A DNA stretch of 64,000 nucleotides from positions 56,771,739 through 56,835,738 of the forward strand of contig NC_092807.1 of NCBI RefSeq assembly GCF_040954645.1, in the 5' to 3' direction. This stretch comes from Diabrotica undecimpunctata. Lineage: Eukaryota; Arthropoda; Insecta; Coleoptera; Chrysomelidae. A model generated the notes under the pieces. That model was given only the letters and a program-made list of their open reading frames with translations, searched no databases and was not told where the DNA came from. Shown here one piece after another: positions 36,145 to 47,854 of this stretch; the first letter of the stretch is position 1, and every line of letters starts with the position of its first letter. Position numbers and translations under genes: made by a program.

Positions 36145-37770
36145 ATGTCTCAAGGAAAGAAAGGTACAAGAAGCAAAAAGAATGAAGAAGATGTGGAAGT
36201 AGAAACACAACCTATACAAGAGGAGAGTTTAGTTCAAGTTCTACAAGATACTGCAGAAATGAATCCAGAAAGAGAGGAAAATGTCAATATGGCAGCTTTG
36301 ATGTCATTAATGATGCAGATGAACAAGACAATGGAAGAGAATACGAAAAAAATGGAAGAGAATTCAAAAGAAATCAAAGAAGACATAAAAAAATTGGAAG
36401 AGAATTCAAAAGAAGTCAAAAAAGACATAAAAAAATTGGAAGAGAATTCAAAACAAGTCAAAGAAGACATGAAAAAAATGGAACAGAAATTAGAAGAGAA
36501 TTATAGAAAATTAGAAAAGAAAATAGAAGATAATAATAATAAAATTGTAAAACAAATAGAAAAACAAATGGATAAAAAACTTGAAGCTGCAGAGAAAAAA
36601 GTAGCAAATGAAATAAAAATTATACGGAATGACTACAAGAGAAGGATAGAAAATGAGAGGACAGAAGTAAAGAGGATTATTCAAGATAATAAGATAGATA
36701 TAGAACAGAAAATAGAGTTACAGAAATGTAACTTAGAAGTAAAAATTAACGAAGACAGGAGAAACACAGAAGAAAAATTAGATGATATACAACAAAATAT
36801 CCAAATAAATAATAATCATATAAGAAATGTGGAACAGAGAATAGATGATATTTCACAAATGAGAGACATAGGGAGACCTTACTTAAATTTAACAAATGAG
36901 ACTGGGATTAAATTCTCTGGTAATATAAAAAATTTGCATCCTAGAGTATACATAAATAGTTTAAAACATAAATTAAGATTTGTGAATAATATTAATGATA
37001 TTAAAGATTATATTAGAATGACATTAAATGACAATGCAGCAACTTGGTTTGCTAGTATTGAGAATGATTTAGATAATTTTCAAACATTTGAAAATAAATT
37101 TTTAAATTATTATTGGGGTGAATTAGAGCAAGCCAAGTTTAGAGAAATTCTATATTTTGGAAAGTATAATCAAAATTTAAAATCAAATATGGTAGATTAT
37201 GCATTGAAACTGATAACAGTTGCAAAATATTTAGAACCACCACTTAGAGAGGAAGAAACAGTCTTAAATGTATCTAGACATTTTGATGCTGATGTTGTGC
37301 AAACAGTAACTGTACAAAATATTCAAACAATAGATAGTTTTATTAATTTTATTCAAAGAATACAAAGAGGCAATATGACAAGTAATAATAACAACAGAAA
37401 AAACAATAATAACTTTCAATATAATAAAAATGATAATCAACAATATAGACAATCATATAACAATAACACTAGATATGGTAATAATTTACAAAATTTTAAT
37501 AATAATAACAGTAATTATAATAGACAACATTTTAATAACAGTACTAATAATAATAGACAAGATTTTAACAATAGAAAAAATACAGAGCGACCTAACTATA
37601 ACAGACAGGTAAATTGTGTTCGAAGGAATAGAAGCTGCGAAGACAGGGAACGAAATAGTACAAGGCAAGAAAATGTGAGTAGAAGTCATAGTAGGGAAAG
37701 ACATAGGACATCAGATCCAAGTGGTCAGATACAATCTGACAATTCTAATAATCAAAATTTTGTGCAGTAA
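36145..37770 (+). CDS. gag: E1 Gag
   Basis: 541 residues from the ATG at 36145. The structural protein would assemble the particle around the element RNA. Residues about 50-245 are a long charged coiled coil, with a 14-residue tandem repeat (ENSKEIKEDIKKLE and two variants) at 72-113. The retrotransposon capsid-type region follows at about 260-410, with AATWFASIENDLDNF and FENKFLNYYWG, the latter shared with E2 as FENKFLNYFWG. The C-terminus, from about 412, is rich in Asn, Arg and Gln and contains no CCHC zinc knuckle. Overlapping the stop is a -1 shift heptamer, AAATTTT, at 37755-37761. The frame is intact. Confidence 0.9.
   Translation: MSQGKKGTRSKKNEEDVEVETQPIQEESLVQVLQDTAEMNPEREENVNMAALMSLMMQMNKTMEENTKKMEENSKEIKEDIKKLEENSKEVKKDIKKLEENSKQVKEDMKKMEQKLEENYRKLEKKIEDNNNKIVKQIEKQMDKKLEAAEKKVANEIKIIRNDYKRRIENERTEVKRIIQDNKIDIEQKIELQKCNLEVKINEDRRNTEEKLDDIQQNIQINNNHIRNVEQRIDDISQMRDIGRPYLNLTNETGIKFSGNIKNLHPRVYINSLKHKLRFVNNINDIKDYIRMTLNDNAATWFASIENDLDNFQTFENKFLNYYWGELEQAKFREILYFGKYNQNLKSNMVDYALKLITVAKYLEPPLREEETVLNVSRHFDADVVQTVTVQNIQTIDSFINFIQRIQRGNMTSNNNNRKNNNNFQYNKNDNQQYRQSYNNNTRYGNNLQNFNNNNSNYNRQHFNNSTNNNRQDFNNRKNTERPNYNRQVNCVRRNRSCEDRERNSTRQENVSRSHSRERHRTSDPSGQIQSDNSNNQNFVQ
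37755..37770 (+). promoter_or_regulatory. E1 gag-pol -1 frameshift site
   Basis: In the gag frame the sequence is A AAT TTT, then GTG CAG TAA. This fits the X XXY YYZ rule for -1 slippage. The pol frame is open only from 37752, so any shift must take place in the 16 bases before the gag stop, and this heptamer is the only slippery run there. Confidence 0.7.
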
Positions 37771-39237
37771 ACTTTCTGAATTACAAGTTAGGCCATTGCT
37801 ATTATGAAAAACCTTCAGAATTTATTTCTTTAGATGAAGAGAAAATTATTGAATCTATTAATTTAATTTATATAAATGCTTTGGCCAAAAATAAAATGAT
37901 TAAAATTATGATAGATACTGGTTCAGAAAGTACTTTAGTCTCGGAGAATTTTATTTTTAATACATTAAAACTATCAGATATAATAAAGATTCCAAAAATT
38001 AAAATTATTGGTGCAAATAATAAGAAGTTGGGTGAAATTGATAAACTAGCCAATTTTAAAATTAATATTCTTAAGAAAGAAATTAATATGCAAGGATTTA
38101 TTGTCAAGGATTTATGTGTTGATATATTAATGGGAAATGATGAATTGGAAAAGAAGAAAGTAAAGATAGATTTTGAAGAAAAAATGGTAACTTTGGAAGG
38201 GCAAATAATTAAATTTATGCATAAAGATGAGGTGGAAGAAGGAATTAGAGTTGATAGGATATTATTAAAAGAAAATAGTGATGTTTATGAAGAAGAAATG
38301 TATTTTGATGATAGGGAAATGTCCCAAAAGAATGTAAAGAATAATTATTGTAGTGAATATTTAAGGAATGGAAATTTTAAGCAGATGGATGCCTACGAGG
38401 CGGAGTGCGTAAAATTGGAAGCAAGGAATAATGAGTACATAATGAAGAATAATTTTATTTGTAAAGAAGAAGATATGATAAAAGTTTTAAATTGCCCTGA
38501 AGAATATAAATCAATAGTCATTTCCATATTGCAGCAACACAAGGGACTTGTCAATAGAGAAAATAGAATTGCACAAAATTATATCCATAGTATAAAAGTT
38601 AAAGAAGAAAAAGATTTTAAAACAAAATCATACCCAATACCATATAAATACAGAGAAGAAGTAAACAAAACAATTAATAATATGTTAGAAGATGGGATCA
38701 TTGAGAAGGCAGACACACGTTTTATTAACCCCATAGTAGTAGTACGAAAAAGATCAGGTGAAATCAGGTTATGTTTGGATGCAAGGAATATTAACAAGAT
38801 TACTGAAAAGCAATTTGAAGCACCAACGAGTATAGATGGAATATTAGGAAGAATTACAGGAATGTCATTTTTCACTAAAATCGATTTACAGCATAGTTTT
38901 TGGTTAATACCTCTAGAAAGAAAAAGTAGACAGTATACAGGATTTCAGATAGATGGAGTAGTATATCAATTCAAAGTAGTACCATTTGGACTTCAATCAT
39001 TTTGCAGTGCTCTATGTAGATGTCTTCATGATATTTTGGATCAATATGAACATTTTGTAATTCACTACATTGATGATATATTAATTTTTTCTAAAACTGC
39101 TGAAGATCATGAGAAACACCTAAAAATTATAATAAATAGATTAGACATAAGTTGGACTTAAAATAAATCAAGAAAAATGTACATTTTTTCAAAAAGTAGT
39201 GATATATCTAGGTTATAAACTTAATACTAACAGCTTA
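37758..39237 (+). pseudogene. pol: E1 Pol, protease and partial RT
   Basis: Read in -1 relative to gag. After the shift, FCAVNFLNYKLGHCYYEKP leads to protease, with the catalytic IMIDTGSE at about 37905-37928. RT follows: SYPIPYKYREEV near 38630, NPIVVVRKRSGEIRLCLDARNIN (38728-38796), FFTKIDLQHSFWLIPL near 38870-38915, VVPFGLQS, and the catalytic YIDDILIF near 39066-39090. A one-base change near 39140 shifts the frame (stop at 39159). The RT continues as KINQEKCTFFQKVVIYLGYKL to about 39230, where homology ends. The rest of pol (connection, RNase H, integrase) is gone, so this copy is defective. Confidence 0.85.
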
Positions 39238-39752
39238 CTGATATATCCATTTTATTCTTCAATAGACTTGATTTGTTAAATAGATGGTAGATTTCATTAT
39301 TTTGAATCAATTTGACATCATACTTGTTGAATTTGTATATATGGAAATTAATTTGTACCCTAAAAATCATAATTTGGGGTTAGACACAAAATTGATACTA
39401 TAATTGCTATAAAAATGTCTTTCTAATATAATAAAGTGGAAAAACTTACCAATTTATATTGATGAAAGTTATTTTGAATGGAAATAATTCCTAGATTTTG
39501 TCTATAAATAAACAGAACACAATATCCATTATATTTTTAATTAAGGTTATATTTTATTCTCTGATATAATAGTCTCCATTGCTTTATTTGACATGACAGT
39601 TTGACATAGACAGCGAACAGGGATGTATTTAACACATTTTAAATAAAAAAAAAATTGAATTATTAATTTATTAAATTTAATAAGGTATGAGAAAATTAAT
39701 ATTTAAAAAAATAATAAGTAAATTATTTATTTTAAATATTATTTTGGGGTAT
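39238..39752 (+). other. Non-coding 3' part of E1 after the pol deletion
   Basis: About 515 bp unlike anything in E2 pol. It may be E1's own 3' untranslated region or filler at the deletion. It ends with a purine-containing run, TATTTTGGGGTAT, directly before the 3' LTR, which is a candidate polypurine tract. Confidence 0.5.
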
Positions 39753-41314
<1,562 letters not shown>

Positions 41315-41344
41315 CGAGAAAAGGAGTACGACCGTCAATCCAAA

Positions 41345-42610
41345 ATAAACTAAGGTACACTCGACGAGTGGTGGGTTTTTCGGTTAAAGTGGAGAAATAA
41401 AAGACAAAGAAGGTGGCTACTTCATCTATTTATTGAAGACGTTTCGCTTTCTGCTCAGAAAGCATCATAAGTTCATCTAAAAAGAATAATATGAAACCAA
41501 ACATCCATAGAGAAGTTAAAAACATGTGTGTTACCTTACAAAGACATGTAGCAGTCAATGATGTTAAAAATATGAAAAAGCTTACGATACTGGACATTTA
41601 GAGTTAAAGTTGTATAAAACAATTAATTGAAACTAGGTATAGTTTACAAATTAACAGAATTAGCACAGCAAAAGAACATGTGATAATCATATATGTATAT
41701 AAAAAAAGTTATTATAAAAACTTAACTAAAAAACATTAAGATTTTCATGTATAAAGAACTAGAAAGATCATGAGAATGCACTAATGAAATTGATTCATAG
41801 AATCTTTTTCATTCACAGTTCCAAATGCTATGAACCTTAGACTGTGGAAGTTGAATTAATCTTCACCTGTTGGCTGGCTAACCAGTGACATCATAAATAT
41901 TATAATATATGATATTTTGGATTGACCTCGCATGCTTTGTTCTTTGTTAACAAATCAATCACTGGAGGGAAAATTGTGATCTTAACCACCTTTTCCTTTC
42001 ATTTTTTGCCTTTTTAACGACAAGTTGTCAACCAAATTTATCATATTCTATGAATGTACCGCTCTATTGTATTAGAGGTTGGTATTTCGCCTTGCTGTTC
42101 TGTCGTTTTGACCTCAAGGCCATATGACTAACTGACTGACTTTATAACTGATTATAAATAAGTTGTTGGAAGTGCATTCTCATAATCTTTCTAGTTCTTT
42201 ACACATCAAAATCTTAATGTTTTTTACTTAAGTTTTTATAATAACAATTTTTGTATACATGTATGATTATCACATGTTCTTTTGCTGTGCTAATTCTGTT
42301 AATTTGTAAAATATTCCTAGTTTCAATTAATTGTTATATACAACTTTAACTCTAAATGTCCAGTATCGTAAGCTTTTTCATATTTTTAACATCATTGACT
42401 GCTACATGTCTTTGTAAGGTAACACACACATGTTTTTAACTTCTCTATGGATGTTTGGTTTCATATTGTTCTTTTTAGATGAATTGATGATGCTTTCTGA
42501 GCAGAAAGCGAAACGTGTTCAATAAATAGATGAAGTAGCCACCTTCTTTGCCTTTTATTTCTCCACTTTGACCGAAAAACCCACCACTCTTCGAGTGTAC
42601 CTTAGTTTAT
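41345..42610. mobile_element. Foldback element with 438 bp arms
   Basis: The left arm (41345-41782) and right arm (42171-42610) are close reverse complements. ATAAACTAAGGTACACTCG opens the left arm and its mirror closes the right arm, and GCTTTCTGCTCAGAAAGC near 41448 has its mirror near 42490. The loop is about 390 bp with no ORF. TA tracts lie on both sides. The arm motif (a self-complementary TTTCTG-CTCAGAAAG block with AAACGT and AATAAATAG) is of a kind often seen in insect transposon ends, but I cannot name the family. Confidence 0.85.
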
Positions 42611-42622
42611 ATATAGGTATAT

Positions 42623-42693
<71 letters not shown>
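42611..42693. repeat. (TA)n microsatellite
   Basis: About 80 bp of TA, with GG interruptions near the left edge. Confidence 0.95.
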
Positions 42694-42694
<1 letters not shown>

Positions 42695-42869
42695 GTAGAA
42701 GGACGTAGAGGCCGAGGACGCTCACCTATCCGATGGCCAGATCAAGTACAGAAAGCCACTGGAGAGACGTTTTCCGAGTCCATGAGAGCAGCCCAAAATC
42801 GCAAGAGATGGAGAGAATTGACAGCCCGCATTGTAGGAAATCACGATCCTCAGCAATGAGGAAACGACA

Positions 42870-42871
<2 letters not shown>
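42694..42871 (+). pseudogene. Extreme 3' end of a LINE with a (TA)n tail
   Basis: An open frame ends at the TGA at 42857-42859 and reads RGRGRSPIRWPDQVQKATG, then ESMRAAQNRKRWRELTARIV. This is the C-terminal block of an RTE-like LINE ORF2 (RGR-P-x-RW-x-D-Q ... A-x-x-R-x-x-W-R). Only about 165 bp of the element remain. The 3' end passes straight into GATATATA..., so this LINE probably ended in a TA-type tail. It sits between two TA tracts. Confidence 0.65.

Positions 42872-42906
<35 letters not shown>
42872..42906. repeat. (TA)n tract, left flank of E2
   Basis: About 17 TA units between the LINE 3' end and the E2 LTR. Confidence 0.95.
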
Positions 42907-42910
<4 letters not shown>

Positions 42911-42913
<3 letters not shown>

Positions 42914-44318
42914 GATATTTAAAGTCTTGGTGCGCCAAGCAATAATTAGCTAATTAATTTTCTTGATTAATTAAAATTATTTAAATGATATGATTATGAC
43001 TCTATCACAATTTTTAATTCTTTTATCTCAGGGTTAAATTCGTGCTTCAATATCTATGCTATTACATGTGAAAGGTAAGGTCCAGAGAATACCGGATTAA
43101 TAAAAAACACATATGATCTAACACTATATATTGAAATAAAAATAATGAAATAATTCACACTCAAAAGTTTTCAATAAACAAATCTCATATAAGGATTCTC
43201 AAAATTTTGTTCTCCGTACGTGAACAATCAAAATTTATGGTACAAACAATATTAATTGAAAACTCAAAATCCCAAACTATTCTAACTCTCCTAATCAAAA
43301 TATTTATATCCTTTCTAAATTACGAGTAAAAATTGTGTTATCAATAAAAGAAAAAAAAAACTGCAGAAAACAAAAATATCTCTCTCTGATGATGAGTGGT
43401 CCAAATCCTTGTTCCTTGTAGACTGTATTATCTCCTCTCAACCGCTCCCTATGTAATTAGCAATCTTACAACAGATTGTTGCAAGTATATCGTCCTTAAT
43501 GATCTCCTTCAAAAGCAACAATCATTCAAATTATGATAGCCTTTCTTCTCTCGATAAACTGAATCTCTCGTTGGCCCGAGTGAAAAATTGACTCTTGGAA
43601 TATCTTCTCTTTACGATAAACTGAATCTCTCGTTGGCCTGAACAGTGACTCTTGGAATATAAGTAGGAAAATATGACTTACAATATTTTGCTGCTTCAGC
43701 TTCTGTCAGATACACTAACTCCACAAAAACTCACTAACATTCAACACTACTGCTTGCTACTTCTTGGGAACCACCAGAGAACAATCACTGTTCCTCTTAC
43801 AGACTTGGAAAATCAACTGACTATATCTTTTCTCTCTCCTCAATCTCGCTAAACTTTTTCCTACATACTTATCCCGCCTCTTTCAATCTCCACCAATCAC
43901 AACTCGTCACAATTCCCCCATTTTTTCATTTCGATAACAAACAAATTTTTACCTATACTTATAAATTTCCTAAAACTTATTTACAAATAATATTTTTCTA
44001 TAATTCTTAAAAACTAACAAAAACCACTTTCTATAATCCCTTCTATTGTCTTTAATCACTGCATTAATGTATTTTGAAAAACCCCGTTCAATTGTCTGTG
44101 GCTTTCACTTAAACTTATGCGGGTCACTCAAGTATAACAAAGAAATAAATGCAAAGCTTACACTTTGTTTAGTACAGGAAATCCAAGGATTTAATAACTT
44201 TCCTTCTCCGAAATGTTTGTTGGATATTATCCTACTTATCTGAATTATTTTAATGTTTTTGAACTTTGAAATATTTTTAAACAAACCAATATTTTTCTCG
44301 ATTTTACATATCATAACA
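42911..44318 (-). repeat. E2 3' LTR
   Basis: 1408 bp, nearly identical to the 5' LTR. On + it reads TGTGATATTTAAAG ... CATATCATAACA. The bases next to both LTR starts (TTAT) are also shared, so the exact edge may be a few bases further out. Confidence 0.95.
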
Positions 44319-44340
44319 AATCCCCGCCATTTGATCTGCC
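44319..44340 (-). promoter_or_regulatory. E2 candidate polypurine tract
   Basis: On - the bases before the 3' LTR read ATGGCGGGGATT. This is a G-rich purine run in the expected place for plus-strand DNA priming. Confidence 0.55.
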
Positions 44341-44413
44341 GAAAACTCTTTGTTAAATTTTAAAAATGACAAAAGTTTTCTAGGATCAAATTATTTCACT
44401 ATGTTATTAAAAT

Positions 44414-47400
44414 CTATTCATGATATTGATAGATGTCGTGAATGTTAAAAATACCCCGTATATTTCCTGTCTCTATGTGCGCTAATTCATAACTATTTAC
44501 CCCATTTTCCGTATTGACCCTATATGGACCTTCAAATATCGGCATCAATTTAGCACAAATACCATTTTGTAAATTCGACACCCTCAGTGACTTCACTAAG
44601 ACTTTATCTCCTTTCTGGAATTTGATCGGCCTTCTTCTTCGGGTTCTCTCTTGTCTTTGGAGATATTTCTCTCCACTTCGTCTCAATCTTCTTTGAACCA
44701 ATTCGATCACTTCTTCGTATTGTTTGGGGGCGGTGTCTTCCCACGGTCTTGTAGGCATTGTTCTTTTCATTATATATAAAGGCGTCTCTTTGGTAACCGT
44801 ATTTGGAGCACAATTCAAATAGGTCTCGATCTCAAACACTTTTCTGTCCCAATGTCGATGATGTTCTTCCGCGGCAATTCGTAGAAATTTTGTGACTTCT
44901 TGTATAAAACGCTCCGATGGGTTGCTCTGTGGATGACGGATGCTTATAAATTTTGTATCGATGCCTCTCTCTCTTAATTCCCTTTTAAAACGTTTGTTCC
45001 TAAAATATGTCGCATTGTCCAATAAAATATTGTCTGGTCTTCCCACCGTTTCTATAAAATTGTCTATCTTCCTAAGTATTTCAATTCCTTTTGTGGTTCT
45101 GCATGCGTACAATTTAACATATTTTGAGAAAAGATCCACCATAACTAATATGTGTTTATTTCTTTGAGTTGTTGGTATCAAATCGCTCAACATATCAATA
45201 GCAACAATATCCAGTTTCTTCCGAGCTACGACGTTTTTTGTGACGTTTTCATTTTTAAAGTTCCTACTTTTACACTTTTGGCATGTCACACAATTTCGAG
45301 TCACCTCCTTGGCTATTGTATAGTCCTGTCGACAAATGTAGTTCTCCCTGAACATAAGCCACACCTTTCTACTTCCAATATGTCCGTTGTCACAGTGTAA
45401 CTTTAAAAAAACTTCTTTTGCCATTTGCTCCGTGATTACATAGAGTTCTTTACCATCGACCCTCTTAAAATATAGGTTATTTTCTTGTTCAGCTCTTTGC
45501 TTTTCTCTTTCATTCAATTCTTCCTGATTTTCCCTGATTTTGGCCAACGAAAATAAGCCTGCTTCTTCTCTCATTATGTTCATGCCTACGTGGAGAGTTT
45601 TGTGATCCTCTTTGCGGAATTGTTCATCTCTCGTCAACGCATCAGCCAAAATATTGTCCGTTCCTTTGATATATTTAAATTCAAAATCATATTCTTGGAG
45701 TAAAAGAATGCCCCTATGAATTCTATTATTTACCAACCTATTTTTCATTATGTGTATCAACGCTGCGTGGTCCGTTTCAATGGTGAATCTTGCCCCAAGT
45801 AGGTAAAAACGTAATTTGTTTACACAAAATAACACACTGGCAAACTCTAATTCAGTAACGCTGTATTTTCTCTCATACGTTTTGGTTACACGGGAAACAA
45901 AACATATTGGCACCTCTATATCGTCTTGTATCTGTGATAACACCCCTGCAAATTTTTTTATGGAAGCATCGGTCCTGAGAATGAAAGGTTGCTCATATCT
46001 TGGGTGGTGCACTCTTACAGCTGTGGAAAACGCTCCTTTTAAATTTTTGAAAGCGATTTCTTGTTCCGTTCCCCATTTCCATCTGACATTTTTCTTAAGT
46101 AATGCTATTAGCGGTATTTCTTTTGTACTGATGTCTGGTATCAGCTTTTTGAAATAGTTTACCATTCCTAAAAATCCCCGCAAAGTTTTTAAATTGGTTG
46201 GCCTAGGGTAGTTGTTTATGACTTCAATTCTATCTTCTGCAAGACTAATCCCTTTTGTGTCTAATTTGAATCCTAAATACAATACCTCTTTTTGGAAAAA
46301 CTGACACTTTTGAATATTTAATTTTAATCCGGCCTGATCAAGTTCTTCGAGAACAGTATGAATATGTCGTAGATGGCTTGTTATATCCGGTGAGAAAATT
46401 AATAAATCATCTATGTAATGTACAACAAATTCTCCATGCCTATTTAAAATTGTGTGTAATGCGCGAACCAAAGCAGCGCATGCACTTTGTAGTCCAAATG
46501 GTACTACCCTAAATCGGTACACCACTCCGTCGATAGAAAAAGCAGTATAATTTCGACACTTTTCTGCCAAAGGTATTAACCAAAAACTGTGTTTCAAATC
46601 GATTTTGGAGAAAATGTGTGATCCTGTGATTCGTCCAAAAATGGCTTCTATGTTCAAAGGCGCTTCGTATTGCGCGATTGTGTGCGAATTAATGTTTCTT
46701 GCATCTAAACATAATCGCAAATCACCATTTGATTTTTTTACGCATACTATCGGGTTGATATATGGAGAGTCACATCTTTCGATCACCTTGTCTTTGATCA
46801 TATTTTCAATTTCCTGTCCGACGCTTTGCCTGTATTTATACGGGATTGGATATGTTTTCGATTTAAAATTTTCTAAGTTTTTAACTTTAAAAGAATGTTC
46901 ATAATTTTTAGCCACTCGGCTTTCTTCATTAATAAGATCTCCATAATTTTCTAAAATCTTCTCTATTTCCTTCTCCATGTTTTCTCCACATATTATTTTT
47001 CTTTCATCCTCAGTTTGTTCACATGTGTTCACTGTCCGTATTACTTCTTCACAAAATTCTGGATTCTCGTCCATAATTGCCATTTCTTCTCTGTCCTCTT
47101 CCGTTATTTCTTCTTCTATTTTTTCTTTATCTTTAATTTCTATCTGGTATTCCGAGCACCATGTTTCGGCTCCTTCCATTTTTCTGCTTATAACTTCCTT
47201 TTTTTCCTGCTTTCTTTTCGAACTCTTCTTCTTTTTTTTTATTCTCTTTTCCTCTTCGGATTGATTTTTTTCTTGAGCTTTCGATTTATCCTCTACCGTC
47301 ATATTGATTTCTTTATGTTTTTCTTGTCCATTTATCCTTTCAGAAAATTTTCTCCTATCTGTTTCCTTTTCTTCTTCTATGTTGTCTGGTTCTGCTCTGA

Positions 47401-47842
47401 TTTCCAGTTGATTTTCCGAAAAATTGATGGTGATATGTTTTTCACTCAATTCATCAATTCCCGCTATCATATCATAATTTAGATCTTCGATCACCACACA
47501 TTGCATAATATAGAATTGGTCTCCCACTCTGATCCGTACTCCTAAACCTTCGTTTACTGTCGTCAATTTTTTATTATTTGCACCCACTAAAGCCACCCTC
47601 GGAATCTTATACACAAATCTGTCCATATTTAATTCTTTTACTAGTTTTTTATTGATTAACGAAATTTCCGATCCAGAATCAATCAGAATTTTAATCGCTT
47701 TATGTTTTATAAATGCATCTAAGAAAATTAGACTGGAATTAGAATTTTGTTTTTCGTTTCCCGCCAACTGTATAAACTCTCTCGGGTGACAAAATATACC
47801 GGAGAGTTTTTTACTTTTGTTTAGTGGATGCCTTATTGAAAA
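44414..47842 (-). CDS. pol: E2 Pol polyprotein
   Basis: Over 1100 residues, made by -1 shifting from gag; there is no convincing ATG of its own (the open frame passes through a TTG at 47767). Domains in order, numbered from that TTG: protease with ILIDSGSE at about residues 27-34; a highly charged spacer at 130-250; RT with YPIPYKYR, NPIVCVKKSNGDLRLCLDAR, IDLKHSFWLIPL and the catalytic YIDDLLIF near 440; RNase H with LRTDASIKKFAG and TELEFASVLF, then ETDHAAL; integrase with an H-x-H / C-x2-C zinc finger (NCVTCQKC) and the DDE triad (VAIDML, LLDNATYF, SNPSERF); and a C-terminal part that may bind chromatin. All catalytic residues I can check are present. Confidence 0.93.
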   Translation of the reverse strand, partial: FSIRHPLNKSKKLSGIFCHPREFIQLAGNEKQNSNSSLIFLDAFIKHKAIKILIDSGSEISLINKKLVKELNMDRFVYKIPRVALVGANNKKLTTVNEGLGVRIRVGDQFYIMQCVVIEDLNYDMIAGIDELSEKHITINFSENQLEIRAEPDNIEEEKETDRRKFSERINGQEKHKEINMTVEDKSKAQEKNQSEEEKRIKKKKKSSKRKQEKKEVISRKMEGAETWCSEYQIEIKDKEKIEEEITEEDREEMAIMDENPEFCEEVIRTVNTCEQTEDERKIICGENMEKEIEKILENYGDLINEESRVAKNYEHSFKVKNLENFKSKTYPIPYKYRQSVGQEIENMIKDKVIERCDSPYINPIVCVKKSNGDLRLCLDARNINSHTIAQYEAPLNIEAIFGRITGSHIFSKIDLKHSFWLIPLAEKCRNYTAFSIDGVVYRFRVVPFGLQSACAALVRALHTILNRHGEFVVHYIDDLLIFSPDITSHLRHIHTVLEELDQAGLKLNIQKCQFFQKEVLYLGFKLDTKGISLAEDRIEVINNYPRPTNLKTLRGFLGMVNYFKKLIPDISTKEIPLIALLKKNVRWKWGTEQEIAFKNLKGAFSTAVRVHHPRYEQPFILRTDASIKKFAGVLSQIQDDIEVPICFVSRVTKTYERKYSVTELEFASVLFCVNKLRFYLLGARFTIETDHAALIHIMKNRLVNNRIHRGILLLQEYDFEFKYIKGTDNILADALTRDEQFRKEDHKTLHVGMNIMREEAGLFSLAKIRENQEELNEREKQRAEQENNLYFKRVDGKELYVITEQMAKEVFLKLHCDNGHIGSRKVWLMFRENYICRQDYTIAKEVTRNCVTCQKCKSRNFKNENVTKNVVARKKLDIVAIDMLSDLIPTTQRNKHILVMVDLFSKYVKLYACRTTKGIEILRKIDNFIETVGRPDNILLDNATYFRNKRFKRELRERGIDTKFISIRHPQSNPSERFIQEVTKFLRIAAEEHHRHWDRKVFEIETYLNCAPNTVTKETPLYIMKRTMPTRPWEDTAPKQYEEVIELVQRRLRRSGEKYLQRQERTRRRRPIKFQKGDKVLVKSLRVSNLQNGICAKLMPIFEGPYRVNTENGVNSYELAHIETGNIRGIFNIHDIYQYHE

Positions 47843-47854
47843 TCCTGTCTGGCT
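47833..47854 (-). promoter_or_regulatory. E2 gag-pol -1 frameshift window
   Basis: The pol frame is open only from 47854 on - (a TGA lies just upstream), and the gag stop is at 47835-47833. In the gag frame this window contains G GAT TTT, then CAA TAA. GGATTTT resembles the known -1 heptamer GGAUUUA, and the A-site codon re-pairs perfectly after the shift. Confidence 0.6.

Noticed and set aside
44319..44413. A third (env-like) gene in E2
   Set aside because: Only about 95 bases lie between the pol stop and the 3' LTR.
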